This document shows, piece after piece, positions 1 to 6,999 of a stretch of 7,099 nucleotides of DNA. Below the pieces are notes generated by a model, which did not search any database, was not told where the DNA came from, and worked only from the letters and a program-made list of their open reading frames with translations. The translations under genes and the position numbers were made by a program. The DNA is from an uncultured Bacteroidales bacterium (lineage in GTDB: Bacteria; Bacteroidota; Bacteroidia; Bacteroidales; F082): NCBI GenBank assembly GCA_937926515.1, contig CALAZZ010000216.1, forward strand, positions 1 through 7,099. Reading direction: 5' to 3'. Positions within the stretch are counted from its first letter, which is position 1; the number at the start of each line of letters is the position of its first letter.

Positions 1-610
1 AGTCGCAGGCATCTTCGTTGGCGTCTGCCGGATCATCGTAAGTAATGGCATCGGGAGCGGTCAGGTAGAAAGTGGCCGTAATATTACCAATGGTTTCGCA
101 CACATCGTCTATCGTCCATTCTACAGTAACATAGCCGCCACCACATAAGGTGATGCTGTGGGTGGTAAAGTTATGATCCACATCCGGTTCGAAACCTCCG
201 TCTAGACTAGCCTCGATGGCCTGTGTCTGCGCATTTACCCATGCCAGCACAGCTGCATCTACTTCTCCCTGCGTATTGTAATCACAAGACTCCTCGTTGG
301 CATTTGCAGGATCATCATAGGTGATGGCATCAGGTGCAGTCAGTGTGAAGGTGGCTGTGATTTCGCCAATGTTCTCACACAGGTCATCTATTGTCCATTC
401 CACTGTTACACTGCCACCGCCACATAATGTGATGCTGTGGATGGTAAAGTCGTGGTTAACCACCGGATCACAACCTCCGTCCAAACTATTTTCAATAGCG
501 AGTGTCTGGGCATTCACCCAGGCCAATATGGCGGTATCAACTTCACCCTGATCATCATAATCCACAGCTTGTTCATCTGCGTTCGCCGGGTCATCAAAGG
601 TGATGGCATC
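1..610 (-). repeat. tandem 279-bp (93-codon) coding repeats of the adhesin
   Basis: Units at 332-610 and 53-331 and a partial one at 1-52 have an exact 279-bp period, each beginning with the codons for DAIT[FY]DDPA. Each full unit then contains an LAWVNAQT helix-like stretch, LDGG[CF], an HSITLCGGG strand, VEWTIDD[LV]CE and a final TATF[TY]LTAP. An older, less regular copy follows the insert (residues 1401-1477) and another precedes it (from residue 1133). The DNA copies differ at many third positions while the protein is conserved, so these are established repeats and not a fresh duplication. The array continues off the left edge. Confidence 0.9.
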
Positions 611-3600
611 AGGAGCTGTCAGTGTAAAGGTAGCCGAGGTAGTAGTTGATTCACACAGATCATCAATTGACCAGGTAACGGTTACTTTATCGCCAACGCA
701 AAGCAGCGGAACGGTAGTGCCGTCCCAATCATGATCCACAACAGGATCGCAACCCTGGCCGGTCAATTCCGTTTCGAGGTCTGCTGTGATGTCGTTGAGC
801 CATGCCAGGAAATTGGCATGCACAGCACCTTGTTCAGCCACATAGCTGATGTCAAAATTATGAGTGCGCCAGCTGGTATTATCCGGCACATTGGTTACTG
901 TTAATGGTATTTGGATGAAATTAGTTCCATCAAGACTAAACCGTACTTCAAAATCACGAATACCAGTGCCTGATCTGTGTTCAGCAAAGCTAAATGCCAA
1001 GTTGCTGTATCCGGAAGGATCAACCTGGAATTCAAAGTATTTATCCTCTTCCAAGGCCCCTACTGCCCAAGTGTCAAAACTCCATGAGTAAGTTGACCCA
1101 TTACCGGCAGGGAAAGATTCAGAATCAAGTCCACTTCCATTTGAGGCTGAAGCGGTGCCTGTAAGGTCTGTAGATGGCGTCAGAGTTTGGTCCTCGAAGT
1201 CCCAAACCACAAAATCAACAGGGCTGGCTGATATGCCGTCATCTCCACTAAAGGTTACATCATCAATACGCCATGTTCCTGCTGTGCCTTCTGCATTATA
1301 CCCATAAATCCGGAAGTATACCGTATTTGTAGGCTCAACATCACAGGCACTTAAGCTTAAGTCGGATGGTTTGGTCACTACCAGAGGATCAGGTACGGTA
1401 AGCGTGAAGGTGCTGGTATAGCTATCTGAGGAGCATCCGTCATCAACAGTGAATACGATGGTTACGGCATCGCCAACACAGAAATCAGGTGCTAAATAGG
1501 TGCTCAGATCCGGGACGGTCACACCACATCCATCATTCACCACTGCAAACTGCGCTTTCCAGGCGTCAAAGGCATCGTCCACCTCATCCTGGTCTTCAAA
1601 GTCGCAACTGCTGTGAGTCAGGTCTGCAGGTCCGGTCACTTCAACAGGCACAGGTGTCACGGTATAGGTATAGGTCCACACATAAGGCAATCCGGCACAA
1701 TCCTCATATTCATAAGCATAGGTGATGGTGCCTTCACAACCATCAAAGGTGCCACCCTCGGTGGGTGGCCCGGTGGGCTGAAGGATGTTGCCACAAACAT
1801 CAGTAATAACAGGTAAAGCCGGTGGCTCCGGAGTTGAATAAGGTGTCCAGGTAACATTGTCCACTGCTACCTGACCATCACCGTTATTGGCATTAATAAA
1901 TTTAATAACAAATGGACCTTCTATATTAACAATGATATTTCCTGAGTTTTTAATAACATTTTGCTCTGAAGAAGAAGTCACATTACCCACGACAACATCA
2001 TTAACCAAAACATTCAAGTCCACATTAGTACTAAATACTTGCTTGTAATCAAAGCTTAAAACACCGATTCCTCCATTTATCGTTCCAGAATAGAATTCCG
2101 ATTGTGGGGATTGGTTCCTTCCAAGAGTAATTGCTTTTCCGGTTATTGTTTGATCACCTCTACACCCGATGTAATTCCATACAGAACCATCCTGGCCAGT
2201 AAAGGTACCAGTGTTGTAAGAGCTGCCGGTTTCTGCAAAGTTATCAAATGTCTCAACTAGCGGGGCCGGGCTGTCAGCTGGTTCCACAGCATCCACCTCA
2301 CATTCAACAACACTTGCATTGGAAACAGGGCCACCAAGCTCTGCCGGTGGCGTTACCCGTTCAATGTCATAGGTAAATGACCAGTCGAACTCAAGGTCGT
2401 TACAATCAATGTAAGTATAGGTGTAAGTGATCACTCCCTCGCAACCGTCGAAGGTGCTTTCGGCTGCAACGGCTACCGGATCAAGTGTTGTACCGCAGTA
2501 GTCCTCCACAAGCGGTAGGCTGGGTGAGGTTGCTGTTGAGTAAGGGGTCCAGGATAAATTATCAACAACAATATGTCTATTCGTAGTTCCTCCAAGTGAG
2601 TTTCTTAGCTCAATAACAACCGGACCTTCAATGTTTATATTATCAACAGTAAAAAGGATAATCGTTGCATCTTCTCCAGAAGCAGACCCGAAAATTATTG
2701 ATGTGCCTTGTGAAATACCATTAACGAGAAGCTCGACTTGCCTGTCTCCAGTTCCTGTAAATCCTTTTCTTAATTCTACATAAAAGTTTCCAATTCCACC
2801 AGGAATGACATCAGAAACAATTCTACTCGGATCTGATGCCCTTCTCAACAAAATGCCAGCACCATCAATAGCGTACTGCCCTTCGTTTGTTGCGTGATAA
2901 TAACTCCACCCAATTCCATTATTTCCCACAAAATAACCATCGCTATAATCAGTTGGATTTGGTGCATTTGAATTATCAAACGTCTCCACAAACTGCATCC
3001 CGCTGAAGGTGGGTATCACCACCTCATCAAGGCATTCGATGTTGGCGCTGATGGCCACAGGCCCACCCACCTCAGCAGGTGGTGTGGTATGTATGATCTC
3101 AATCACCTGCTCGCACCAATCCATATTGCCGGCCGCATCATATACCCGCCATGTACGGGTGACGATGGTGGGACAGCTGGATGCAGAAACCAGATCCTGG
3201 TATGTTGTGGTAACGATGGCACAGTTATCAGAAGCTGAGCCGCCAGCTCCCTGGAAAGCGGTATAACTTACAACGGCCTCGGTAGGAGAATATGCATAGC
3301 CTGTTTCATTCAACAGGTCATTTTCATCACAGCCTTCGATGGCTTCTGAGCCAGTAAGATCATCAGCACAAGCCGTGATCACGGGTGGCTGATCGTCTTC
3401 CACAGTTATCGTAAATGTGCAGGTATCTATACCACAACTATTGGTAGCCACCACAGTTACAGTGGTGGTGCCCACATTAAAGGATGAGCCGCTGCCTGTG
3501 CCTGTGTTGCCGCCTGTGGTAGCCCCTTCAAAGGTGTAAGCCAGCGTGGGCGCCGGACTGCCGTCAAAGGTAACGGTATAGTTGGCCACAGCGGTGCAGA

Positions 3601-5041
3601 CTCCTGCTTCGGCAAATAGGTTCATATCTGTGGGGCACTCATCCACTGCTGGCGGTGTGCAGCTTGCCACCTGGAAGTCGCTGAAGCTGGTTTGGTCGGT
3701 GATGGTGGTGCTGGTTTCTGTTCGCGCTGGTTCCGATACAGCTGGATAGCTCCATGCGCCATCCCATTTACCAACACGGGATGATTCCCAATCGAAACCA
3801 CCATCCGCGTCGTCTTCATCCCATGTAAACTTGGCATTATATTCAAAAGGCTCGGCGATACCCGTAGCTTCTATTGTCCAGTAGCGTTCTACCATGAAAC
3901 CTACACTAAAGTCGGAGGTGTTTACATTTGGATGGTAGTCTGCCGTGGTGGTGGTTGTAATCGTTCCTGTATTGCTTCCCTGTGTAAACACAACCTCCAC
4001 CGGCGTATACGGATTATTCCCTATGGGGAAGTTGTAGGCCTGGGTGTTGGTAGCATCCACGCCGCGCACCAGGGTGCCGTTTACATAAGAATCGTCGGAG
4101 CCGCCTACGATGGCGTTCTCATCTGTATCTTCCACAATGAGGGCAAAAACACCTGTATGGATGATCCCATCCGTGAGGTAAAGCACGCCTGTAACCGAAA
4201 GATCAGCTCCTAGTGTAAGCCCATCGGTATTGTTAATAGTCAGATCGGCAACAGAAATTGACAGACCATCACCTGTTACCTGAGGAGCGATACCATCGTA
4301 CACATAATTTGCTTCTGTACTGTAGAACAATATACCATCCATTTGTATGTTGCCATCACTGCCATCACTGGTAATGCCAAAAGGAGAACCAATCTCAAGT
4401 GTAGCGCCGGCAGCCAGGGTAAAATCACCATTACCACTCAGATAATATACAGTCGTGATCAGGGTGCCTCCGCTTTCAACTTCTACATCGCCATCGAAGG
4501 TTTCATCATTAAATATTTCCACCGTGTGCCCGCCTAGGATTGTTGCTTGTGGACTGCCACAACCGATAAGATCATCTGTGTGGGGATAAGTGCCGGTATT
4601 CACCCATGCAGTGCCATTCCATTGTTCCCATGTGTCAGGATTATGCCAGCTACCATCTTGCCTGGTCTGATATTGATCATACAGGTTGACGGTGATGGTG
4701 GCGGAACCGGTAAAGGTCACCACACCACAACTGTTTGCATCGGTGACAGACAGATCACCCGTGTTTATCGTCAGGGTTGTGGTTGGGGTCACCACAAAAG
4801 TAACCGGACTGGTCAGGCTGGTATAATCCTCACCATCATAGGTTACCGTGTAGGTGGCTGTGCCCCCGGTGATGTACACTGTTATGGTGGCCGGCTCGCC
4901 CGCGCATACAGTAGCATCTCCGCTAATGACAGCTTCAAGGGGATCAGGTTCATTCAATGTTACCGTACACTGTGCATTTGCCTGCTCCACCAGGCCTATT
5001 GTGAAAATCATTGTTGCAAAAAGGAGTACAAACTTTTTCAT
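1..5041 (-). CDS. giant secreted multidomain adhesin-like surface protein (3' end beyond window)
   Basis: One uninterrupted reading frame of 1680 codons runs from ATG at 5041 to base 1 with no stop, so the C-terminus is missing. MKK start and a hydrophobic stretch ending ANA|Q (residues 1-23) form a Sec signal peptide. Domains in order: PKD-like (about 28-120, VCAGE and TANSCG-type motifs); a 'DGSWHNPDTW' beta-helix-like region with Asn/Gly turns (129-330); a YVNG...YNFPIGNNPYTPVEV segment typical of Bacteroidota surface proteins (about 325-360); HYR-like Ig domains (461-650); two 244-residue composite HYR/jelly-roll units beginning TPPAE[VL]GGPV (653 and 897); Cys/Trp repeats from about 1133, one carrying a large insert (1235-1400), then exact 93-residue units. 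Likely role is adhesion or binding at the cell surface; this is inferred from family, and no catalytic motif was seen. A type IX sorting domain or anchor would be expected beyond the window. The start is preceded by an A-rich leader and a promoter candidate at 5187-5218. Confidence 0.93.
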   Translation of the reverse strand, partial: MKKFVLLFATMIFTIGLVEQANAQCTVTLNEPDPLEAVISGDATVCAGEPATITVYITGGTATYTVTYDGEDYTSLTSPVTFVVTPTTTLTINTGDLSVTDANSCGVVTFTGSATITVNLYDQYQTRQDGSWHNPDTWEQWNGTAWVNTGTYPHTDDLIGCGSPQATILGGHTVEIFNDETFDGDVEVESGGTLITTVYYLSGNGDFTLAAGATLEIGSPFGITSDGSDGNIQMDGILFYSTEANYVYDGIAPQVTGDGLSISVADLTINNTDGLTLGADLSVTGVLYLTDGIIHTGVFALIVEDTDENAIVGGSDDSYVNGTLVRGVDATNTQAYNFPIGNNPYTPVEVVFTQGSNTGTITTTTTADYHPNVNTSDFSVGFMVERYWTIEATGIAEPFEYNAKFTWDEDDADGGFDWESSRVGKWDGAWSYPAVSEPARTETSTTITDQTSFSDFQVASCTPPAVDECPTDMNLFAEAGVCTAVANYTVTFDGSPAPTLAYTFEGATTGGNTGTGSGSSFNVGTTTVTVVATNSCGIDTCTFTITVEDDQPPVITACADDLTGSEAIEGCDENDLLNETGYAYSPTEAVVSYTAFQGAGGSASDNCAIVTTTYQDLVSASSCPTIVTRTWRVYDAAGNMDWCEQVIEIIHTTPPAEVGGPVAISANIECLDEVVIPTFSGMQFVETFDNSNAPNPTDYSDGYFVGNNGIGWSYYHATNEGQYAIDGAGILLRRASDPSRIVSDVIPGGIGNFYVELRKGFTGTGDRQVELLVNGISQGTSIIFGSASGEDATIILFTVDNINIEGPVVIELRNSLGGTTNRHIVVDNLSWTPYSTATSPSLPLVEDYCGTTLDPVAVAAESTFDGCEGVITYTYTYIDCNDLEFDWSFTYDIERVTPPAELGGPVSNASVVECEVDAVEPADSPAPLVETFDNFAETGSSYNTGTFTGQDGSVWNYIGCRGDQTITGKAITLGRNQSPQSEFYSGTINGGIGVLSFDYKQVFSTNVDLNVLVNDVVVGNVTSSSEQNVIKNSGNIIVNIEGPFVIKFINANNGDGQVAVDNVTWTPYSTPEPPALPVITDVCGNILQPTGPPTEGGTFDGCEGTITYAYEYEDCAGLPYVWTYTYTVTPVPVEVTGPADLTHSSCDFEDQDEVDDAFDAWKAQFAVVNDGCGVTVPDLSTYLAPDFCVGDAVTIVFTVDDGCSSDSYTSTFTLTVPDPLVVTKPSDLSLSACDVEPTNTVYFRIYGYNAEGTAGTWRIDDVTFSGDDGISASPVDFVVWDFEDQTLTPSTDLTGTASASNGSGLDSESFPAGNGSTYSWSFDTWAVGALEEDKYFEFQVDPSGYSNLAFSFAEHRSGTGIRDFEVRFSLDGTNFIQIPLTVTNVPDNTSWRTHNFDISYVAEQGAVHANFLAWLNDITADLETELTGQGCDPVVDHDWDGTTVPLLCVGDKVTVTWSIDDLCESTTTSATFTLTAPDAITFDDPANADEQAVDYDDQGEVDTAILAWVNAQTLAIENSLDGGCDPVVNHDFTIHSITLCGGGSVTVEWTIDDLCENIGEITATFTLTAPDAITYDDPANANEESCDYNTQGEVDAAVLAWVNAQTQAIEASLDGGFEPDVDHNFTTHSITLCGGGYVTVEWTIDDVCETIGNITATFYLTAPDAITYDDPADANEDACD
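842..1339 (-). other. third inserted domain with C-terminal half placed first (adhesin residues 1235-1400)
   Basis: A Cys/Trp repeat is split directly after its SACD motif and resumes at AEQGAVHANFLAWLN. The inserted 166 residues begin with NTVYFRIYGYNAEGTAGTW followed by RIDDVTFSG, which in related secreted proteins is the closing part of a jelly-roll domain. Then comes the opening part, from VVWDFEDQTLTPS (residue 1278) through KYFEFQV, SFAEHRSGTGIRDFEVRFS and LDGTNF to HNFDISY (1400). The order is thus reversed relative to the order I expect for this family. Order knowledge is from memory of the family; the sequence itself shows both halves clearly. Confidence 0.62.
1838..2257 (-). other. 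nested jelly-roll-like domain, copy 2 (adhesin residues 929-1068)
   Basis: Within the second composite unit, the segment from VETFDN to VDNVTWTPYS interrupts an HYR-like repeat between its conserved VECEVDAVEP part and its LPVITDVCGN part. It resembles the lectin-like beta-sandwich domains found in Bacteroidota nucleases and adhesins: TFDN start, an SFDYK strand, LNVLVND, and a closing VAVDNV. The DNA is AT-rich compared with the flanks; a hand count gives 16 of 60 G+C at 1921-1980 against 31 of 60 at 2341-2400. The domain family assignment is by eye. Confidence 0.7.
2540..2989 (-). other. nested jelly-roll-like domain, copy 1 (adhesin residues 685-834)
   Basis: This is the equivalent insert in the first composite unit, running from VETFDN to VDNLSWTPYS. 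It sits at the same place in the HYR-like repeat: after IECLDEVVIPTF and before SLPLVEDYCG. Shared landmarks with copy 2 are the VETFDN start, GGIGxxxxx strand, LLVNG/VLVND turn, IEGPxVI strand and WTPYST end. Elsewhere the copies have diverged strongly. Hand-counted G+C is 23/60 at 2581-2640 and 22/60 at 2641-2700, against 33/60 in the flank at 3061-3120. Confidence 0.7.
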
Positions 5042-5075
5042 ATTGGTATGGTTTAATTTTCTTTGCCTAATATCA

Positions 5076-5141
5076 GCATGGGGTCATGCCTTTAAAAAGG
5101 TTATTTTTTGATGATTTCAATAGAAAAGCCCTGTGCTTTTC
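5076..5141 (-). promoter_or_regulatory. cluster of short hairpins in the adhesin leader
   Basis: Three short inverted repeats lie between the promoter candidate and the start codon: 5123-5141 (7-bp stem GAAAAGC/GCTTTTC, 5-base loop), 5089-5100 (CCTTT/AAAGG, 2-base loop) and 5076-5089 (GCATG/CATGC, 4-base loop). None is followed by a run of T on the minus strand, so a classical intrinsic terminator is not supported. They may structure the leader, or the first may end the upstream transcript. Confidence 0.3.
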
Positions 5142-5186
5142 AATTAAAATCTGATTAAATAATAAATTTCCGTTCAATTTAAGATT

Positions 5187-5218
5187 CAAATTTAAGCTAA
5201 ATGATCATTAACAGCCAA
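5187..5218 (-). promoter_or_regulatory. Bacteroidota-type promoter candidate for the adhesin gene
   Basis: On the minus strand TAAATTTG (5194-5187) matches the -7 consensus TAnnTTTG. A TTG (5218-5216, within GTTTGG) lies 21 bases upstream as the -33 element. The predicted transcript starts near 5180 and leaves a leader of roughly 140 bases before the ATG at 5041. This is pattern matching in AT-rich DNA, so chance is possible. Confidence 0.5.
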
Positions 5219-5252
5219 ACATTATTGATAAATAATAACTAATTTCATTAAA

Positions 5253-5807
5253 TTAAGGTGTTGTGCATGTTGTTTGCACGCAGCCGTTGCTGTCGCGCAC
5301 TTCAATATCATAGGTGCCGGGGGCCAGGTTTTCAAACTCATTTTCCGATTGCCATACCGACCAACTGCTTCCACCATCGGATGAAATACGGTATTCATAA
5401 CCACCTGATCCGCCGCTGGCTGTGATGGTGATGGTGCCATCGCCGGCGTTGAAGCAACTGATGTCAGTGTATGCAACGGTGAAGGTGGGCAATGCGTTAA
5501 CCGTAAAATCAGTGGCGCTGTTAGCAGTTCCGCTGGGTGTGGTCACGCTGATTGCGCCGGTAGTGGCTCCGGCTGGGAGGGTTGCGGTTATTTGGGTTGC
5601 GCTGTTTACTGTAAAGGTTGCTGACTGCCCATCGAAAAAGGTCACAGCCGTAGCACCGGTAAAGTTGGTGCCGCTGATAACTACTGACGCTCCTGAGCCG
5701 GTGCAAGCGCTTGTGGGGGCGAAGCTTGTGATGGTGGGTGTGGCTGATAAGGTGTAGGTTATGATGATTTGGCCGTTTCCACCTGCACCTCCAGGTTGGC
5801 TAGTAGG
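5253..5807 (-). CDS. TIG/IPT plus SprB-type repeat, C-terminal part of the same frame-broken gene
   Basis: This frame has no credible start of its own. The only candidate, GTG at 5645, falls in the middle of the TIG domain. It continues the preceding protein: end of the glycine-rich domain (GGAGGNGQIIITYT), then a TIG/IPT Ig-like domain (TPTITSFAPTSACTGSG, VVISGTNFTGATAV, TATLPAGATTGAISVTTPSG; about 5740-5495). Last comes a SprB-type repeat (ISCFNAGDGTITITASGGSG, YEYRISSDGG, LAPGTYDIEVRDSNGC; about 5480-5265). It stops at TAA 5255-5253 right after the repeat. TIG and SprB repeats are surface-protein modules; SprB itself is a Flavobacterium gliding adhesin, but nothing here shows gliding. No C-terminal sorting domain follows, which is unusual for this class and may mean truncation. 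Confidence 0.78.
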   Translation of the reverse strand, partial: PTSQPGGAGGNGQIIITYTLSATPTITSFAPTSACTGSGASVVISGTNFTGATAVTFFDGQSATFTVNSATQITATLPAGATTGAISVTTPSGTANSATDFTVNALPTFTVAYTDISCFNAGDGTITITASGGSGGYEYRISSDGGSSWSVWQSENEFENLAPGTYDIEVRDSNGCVQTTCTTP

Positions 5808-6493
5808 CCCCCCCCAGTTTTTTTTGCACCACCACCACCACCACCTGGTATGGAACCTGCTACACCAGCCCCGTTTCCATCAGTTGCTCCATCGCCTCCA
5901 TCTCCTCCATCAGTAGGTGCTGTTGCCCCTGTCGCACTGGTTGCAGTTGTCCCATTACTTGCGCTTCCTGCAGAAGATCCTCCACCACCACCATTTCCAG
6001 AGGCAGTCCATCCACTGCCACCGCTAAACTTAAATGTGCCATAACCAGCAGTAGCATTGCCACCAGTAGCGCCAGTTACCGAATTGTCGGCGGCACTATT
6101 GCCTCCCTTAGCCATCAGGGTTGTGCTTGAACTGAACCAGGTGTCTCCTCCAGGGCTTGTTGTGGTGCTACCGGCACCAACACTGAAAGGAATTGTTTGA
6201 AGAGGCGTAACGGAGATTACAGAACGCGAATAAGCACCTCCGCCTCCACCTCCACCAACTCCTGCGCTGGTCCTTGTCCCTCCTCTACCTCCAGCACCCC
6301 AAACTTCAACAGTAATTTCTGTTACGCCAGCAGGAACTTCCCATGGGCTTGTACTTGATAGGGTCAATGTAACCGTTTGCCCCCACGCCACAGCGCCGGA
6401 GCCAATAAGCAGTACCAGACCAAAAGCCAGGCAGCGTGCAGGGGTTCTTAATTTAAGCAGTTGTTTTGCAATAAGTACAAATAAGGTATTCAT
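5759..6493 (-). CDS. secreted glycine-rich domain protein, N-terminal part of a frame-broken gene
   Basis: From ATG at 6493 the frame gives 244 residues before a stop at 5759. An in-frame ATG at 6517 would add eight residues; I prefer 6493 because its leader (TAAACCA...ATATGAA) resembles that of the downstream adhesin gene and the extra residues add no signal-peptide character. Residues 1-39 are a long signal peptide with a basic segment (KLRTPARC) and a hydrophobic core ending GAVAWGQ. Residues 51 to about 225 are a glycine-rich domain opening WEVPAGVTEITVEVWGAGG, with repeated Gly tracts, as in Bacteroidota surface proteins. The last roughly 20 residues (after GAKKT) read LLANLEVQVETAKSS and do not fit the domain; the other frame reads PTSQPGGAGGNGQIIITYT, the expected domain end. 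The frame therefore changes at 5808-5825, and this is the front of a protein of about 413 residues. Confidence 0.82.
   Translation of the reverse strand: MNTLFVLIAKQLLKLRTPARCLAFGLVLLIGSGAVAWGQTVTLTLSSTSPWEVPAGVTEITVEVWGAGGRGGTRTSAGVGGGGGGGAYSRSVISVTPLQTIPFSVGAGSTTTSPGGDTWFSSSTTLMAKGGNSAADNSVTGATGGNATAGYGTFKFSGGSGWTASGNGGGGGSSAGSASNGTTATSATGATAPTDGGDGGDGATDGNGAGVAGSIPGGGGGGAKKTGGGLLANLEVQVETAKSS
5808..5825 (-). other. double homopolymer A8-CT-G8 at the frame break
   Basis: On the coding strand eight A (5825-5818), CT, then eight G (5815-5808) sit in codons GCA AAA AAA ACT GGG GGG GGC. The upstream and downstream parts of the gene join in one frame if one base is added (or two removed) here. 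With one added base, 6493 to 5253 becomes 414 codons including the stop. Causes could be a sequencing indel, a slipping contingency tract, or slippage during transcription or translation. Confidence 0.85.
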
Positions 6494-6871
6494 ATTGTAT
6501 AAAGTTGGTTTATGCATAATTCAGATGAGGGCATGAAGGCTTGCGGGCCCTTTATGGCACGGAAAAAGAACAGGTTTTTTGCACCACAGGCAATGCCTGA
6601 TCGCTGTACATTCAATTTAAGTATTTGAATGCTGCTTTTCATAACTAAATAATAAGACATGTGAATAGAATAACTGGGGCATGATGACAGCTGATGTTTT
6701 GACGGTATTATTGCTTCAAATGATTCTTTACCAATCCGTTGGAGGGTACCTGGAGGGTGAAGCCTTGGTTCGCTGTTTTGCATTAACTTGTTGTGCTACA
6801 GTATATATCAAACAATAACTATCCTAATAGCCAGTGCTTGATAGTGATCGCTTGGTAATAATAAATCCGTT
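6494..6871 (-). other. gene-free stretch, possible long leader of the glycine-rich protein gene
   Basis: About 380 bases between the promoter candidate and the start at 6493 contain no gene I can support. A 97-codon frame (6783-6490) is present, but it has no recognisable domain or signal and overlaps the real start by four bases. No second TAnnTTTG promoter with a suitable TTG was found nearer the start, so the transcript may carry a long untranslated leader. Confidence 0.35.
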
Positions 6872-6878
6872 CCGACAG

Positions 6879-6910
6879 CAAATATATAGGTAAAAACAAC
6901 TAATACACAA
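6879..6910 (-). promoter_or_regulatory. Bacteroidota-type promoter candidate upstream of the glycine-rich protein gene
   Basis: TATATTTG on the minus strand (6886-6879) matches TAnnTTTG. TTG (6910-6908) lies 21 bases upstream, the same spacing as the candidate before the adhesin gene. Transcription would begin near 6872 and run leftward. It sits just left of the GC-rich repeat pair. Confidence 0.48.
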
Positions 6911-6935
6911 GATAATTTGAATTTTTTTGTGTGGT

Positions 6936-6980
6936 GGTGCTCTCGACGCGCGCAAGGCCACCCCGAAGGGCCGCTCGATC
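6936..6980. repeat. 45-bp GC-rich intergenic repeat, copy 1
   Basis: Starts GGTGCTCTCGAC and ends CCGCTCGATC. It matches the copy at 7000-7044 at 42 of 45 positions, with 19 bases between the copies. Its centre reads CCC-TTCG-GGG on the minus strand, a UNCG tetraloop hairpin. It is followed by ACC, so the ends GGTG/CACC and inner TCGA/TCGA form imperfect inverted repeats. The sharp GC rise in an AT-rich intergenic region suggests a dispersed palindromic element of REP or MITE type; other genomic copies cannot be seen from here. Confidence 0.85.
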
Positions 6981-6999
6981 ACCTTTGGGTTTCGTTGTC

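Noticed and set aside
4967..4981. Possible lipoprotein Cys after the adhesin signal peptide (ANAQC)
   Set aside because: The residues before the Cys do not fit a lipobox (no L-[AS]-[GA]-C); ordinary signal peptidase cleavage at ANA|Q fits better.
4547..5056. 169-codon open frame on the plus strand
   Set aside because: It lies wholly opposite the signal peptide and PKD-like region of the giant adhesin, whose frame is continuous with clear motifs.
5643..5645. GTG as an independent start for the TIG/SprB part
   Set aside because: It falls inside the TIG domain, after conserved strands that are already in frame upstream, and no leader or signal peptide accompanies it.
5769..6044. Proline-rich open frame on the plus strand
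   Set aside because: It is the antisense of the glycine-rich codons (GGN read backwards gives NCC), a common artefact opposite such domains.
6490..6783. 97-codon open frame on the minus strand before the glycine-rich protein gene
   Set aside because: It has no recognisable domain or signal peptide, overlaps the start of the real gene by four bases, and lies in what looks like a leader. I could not exclude a small leader peptide, but nothing supports it.
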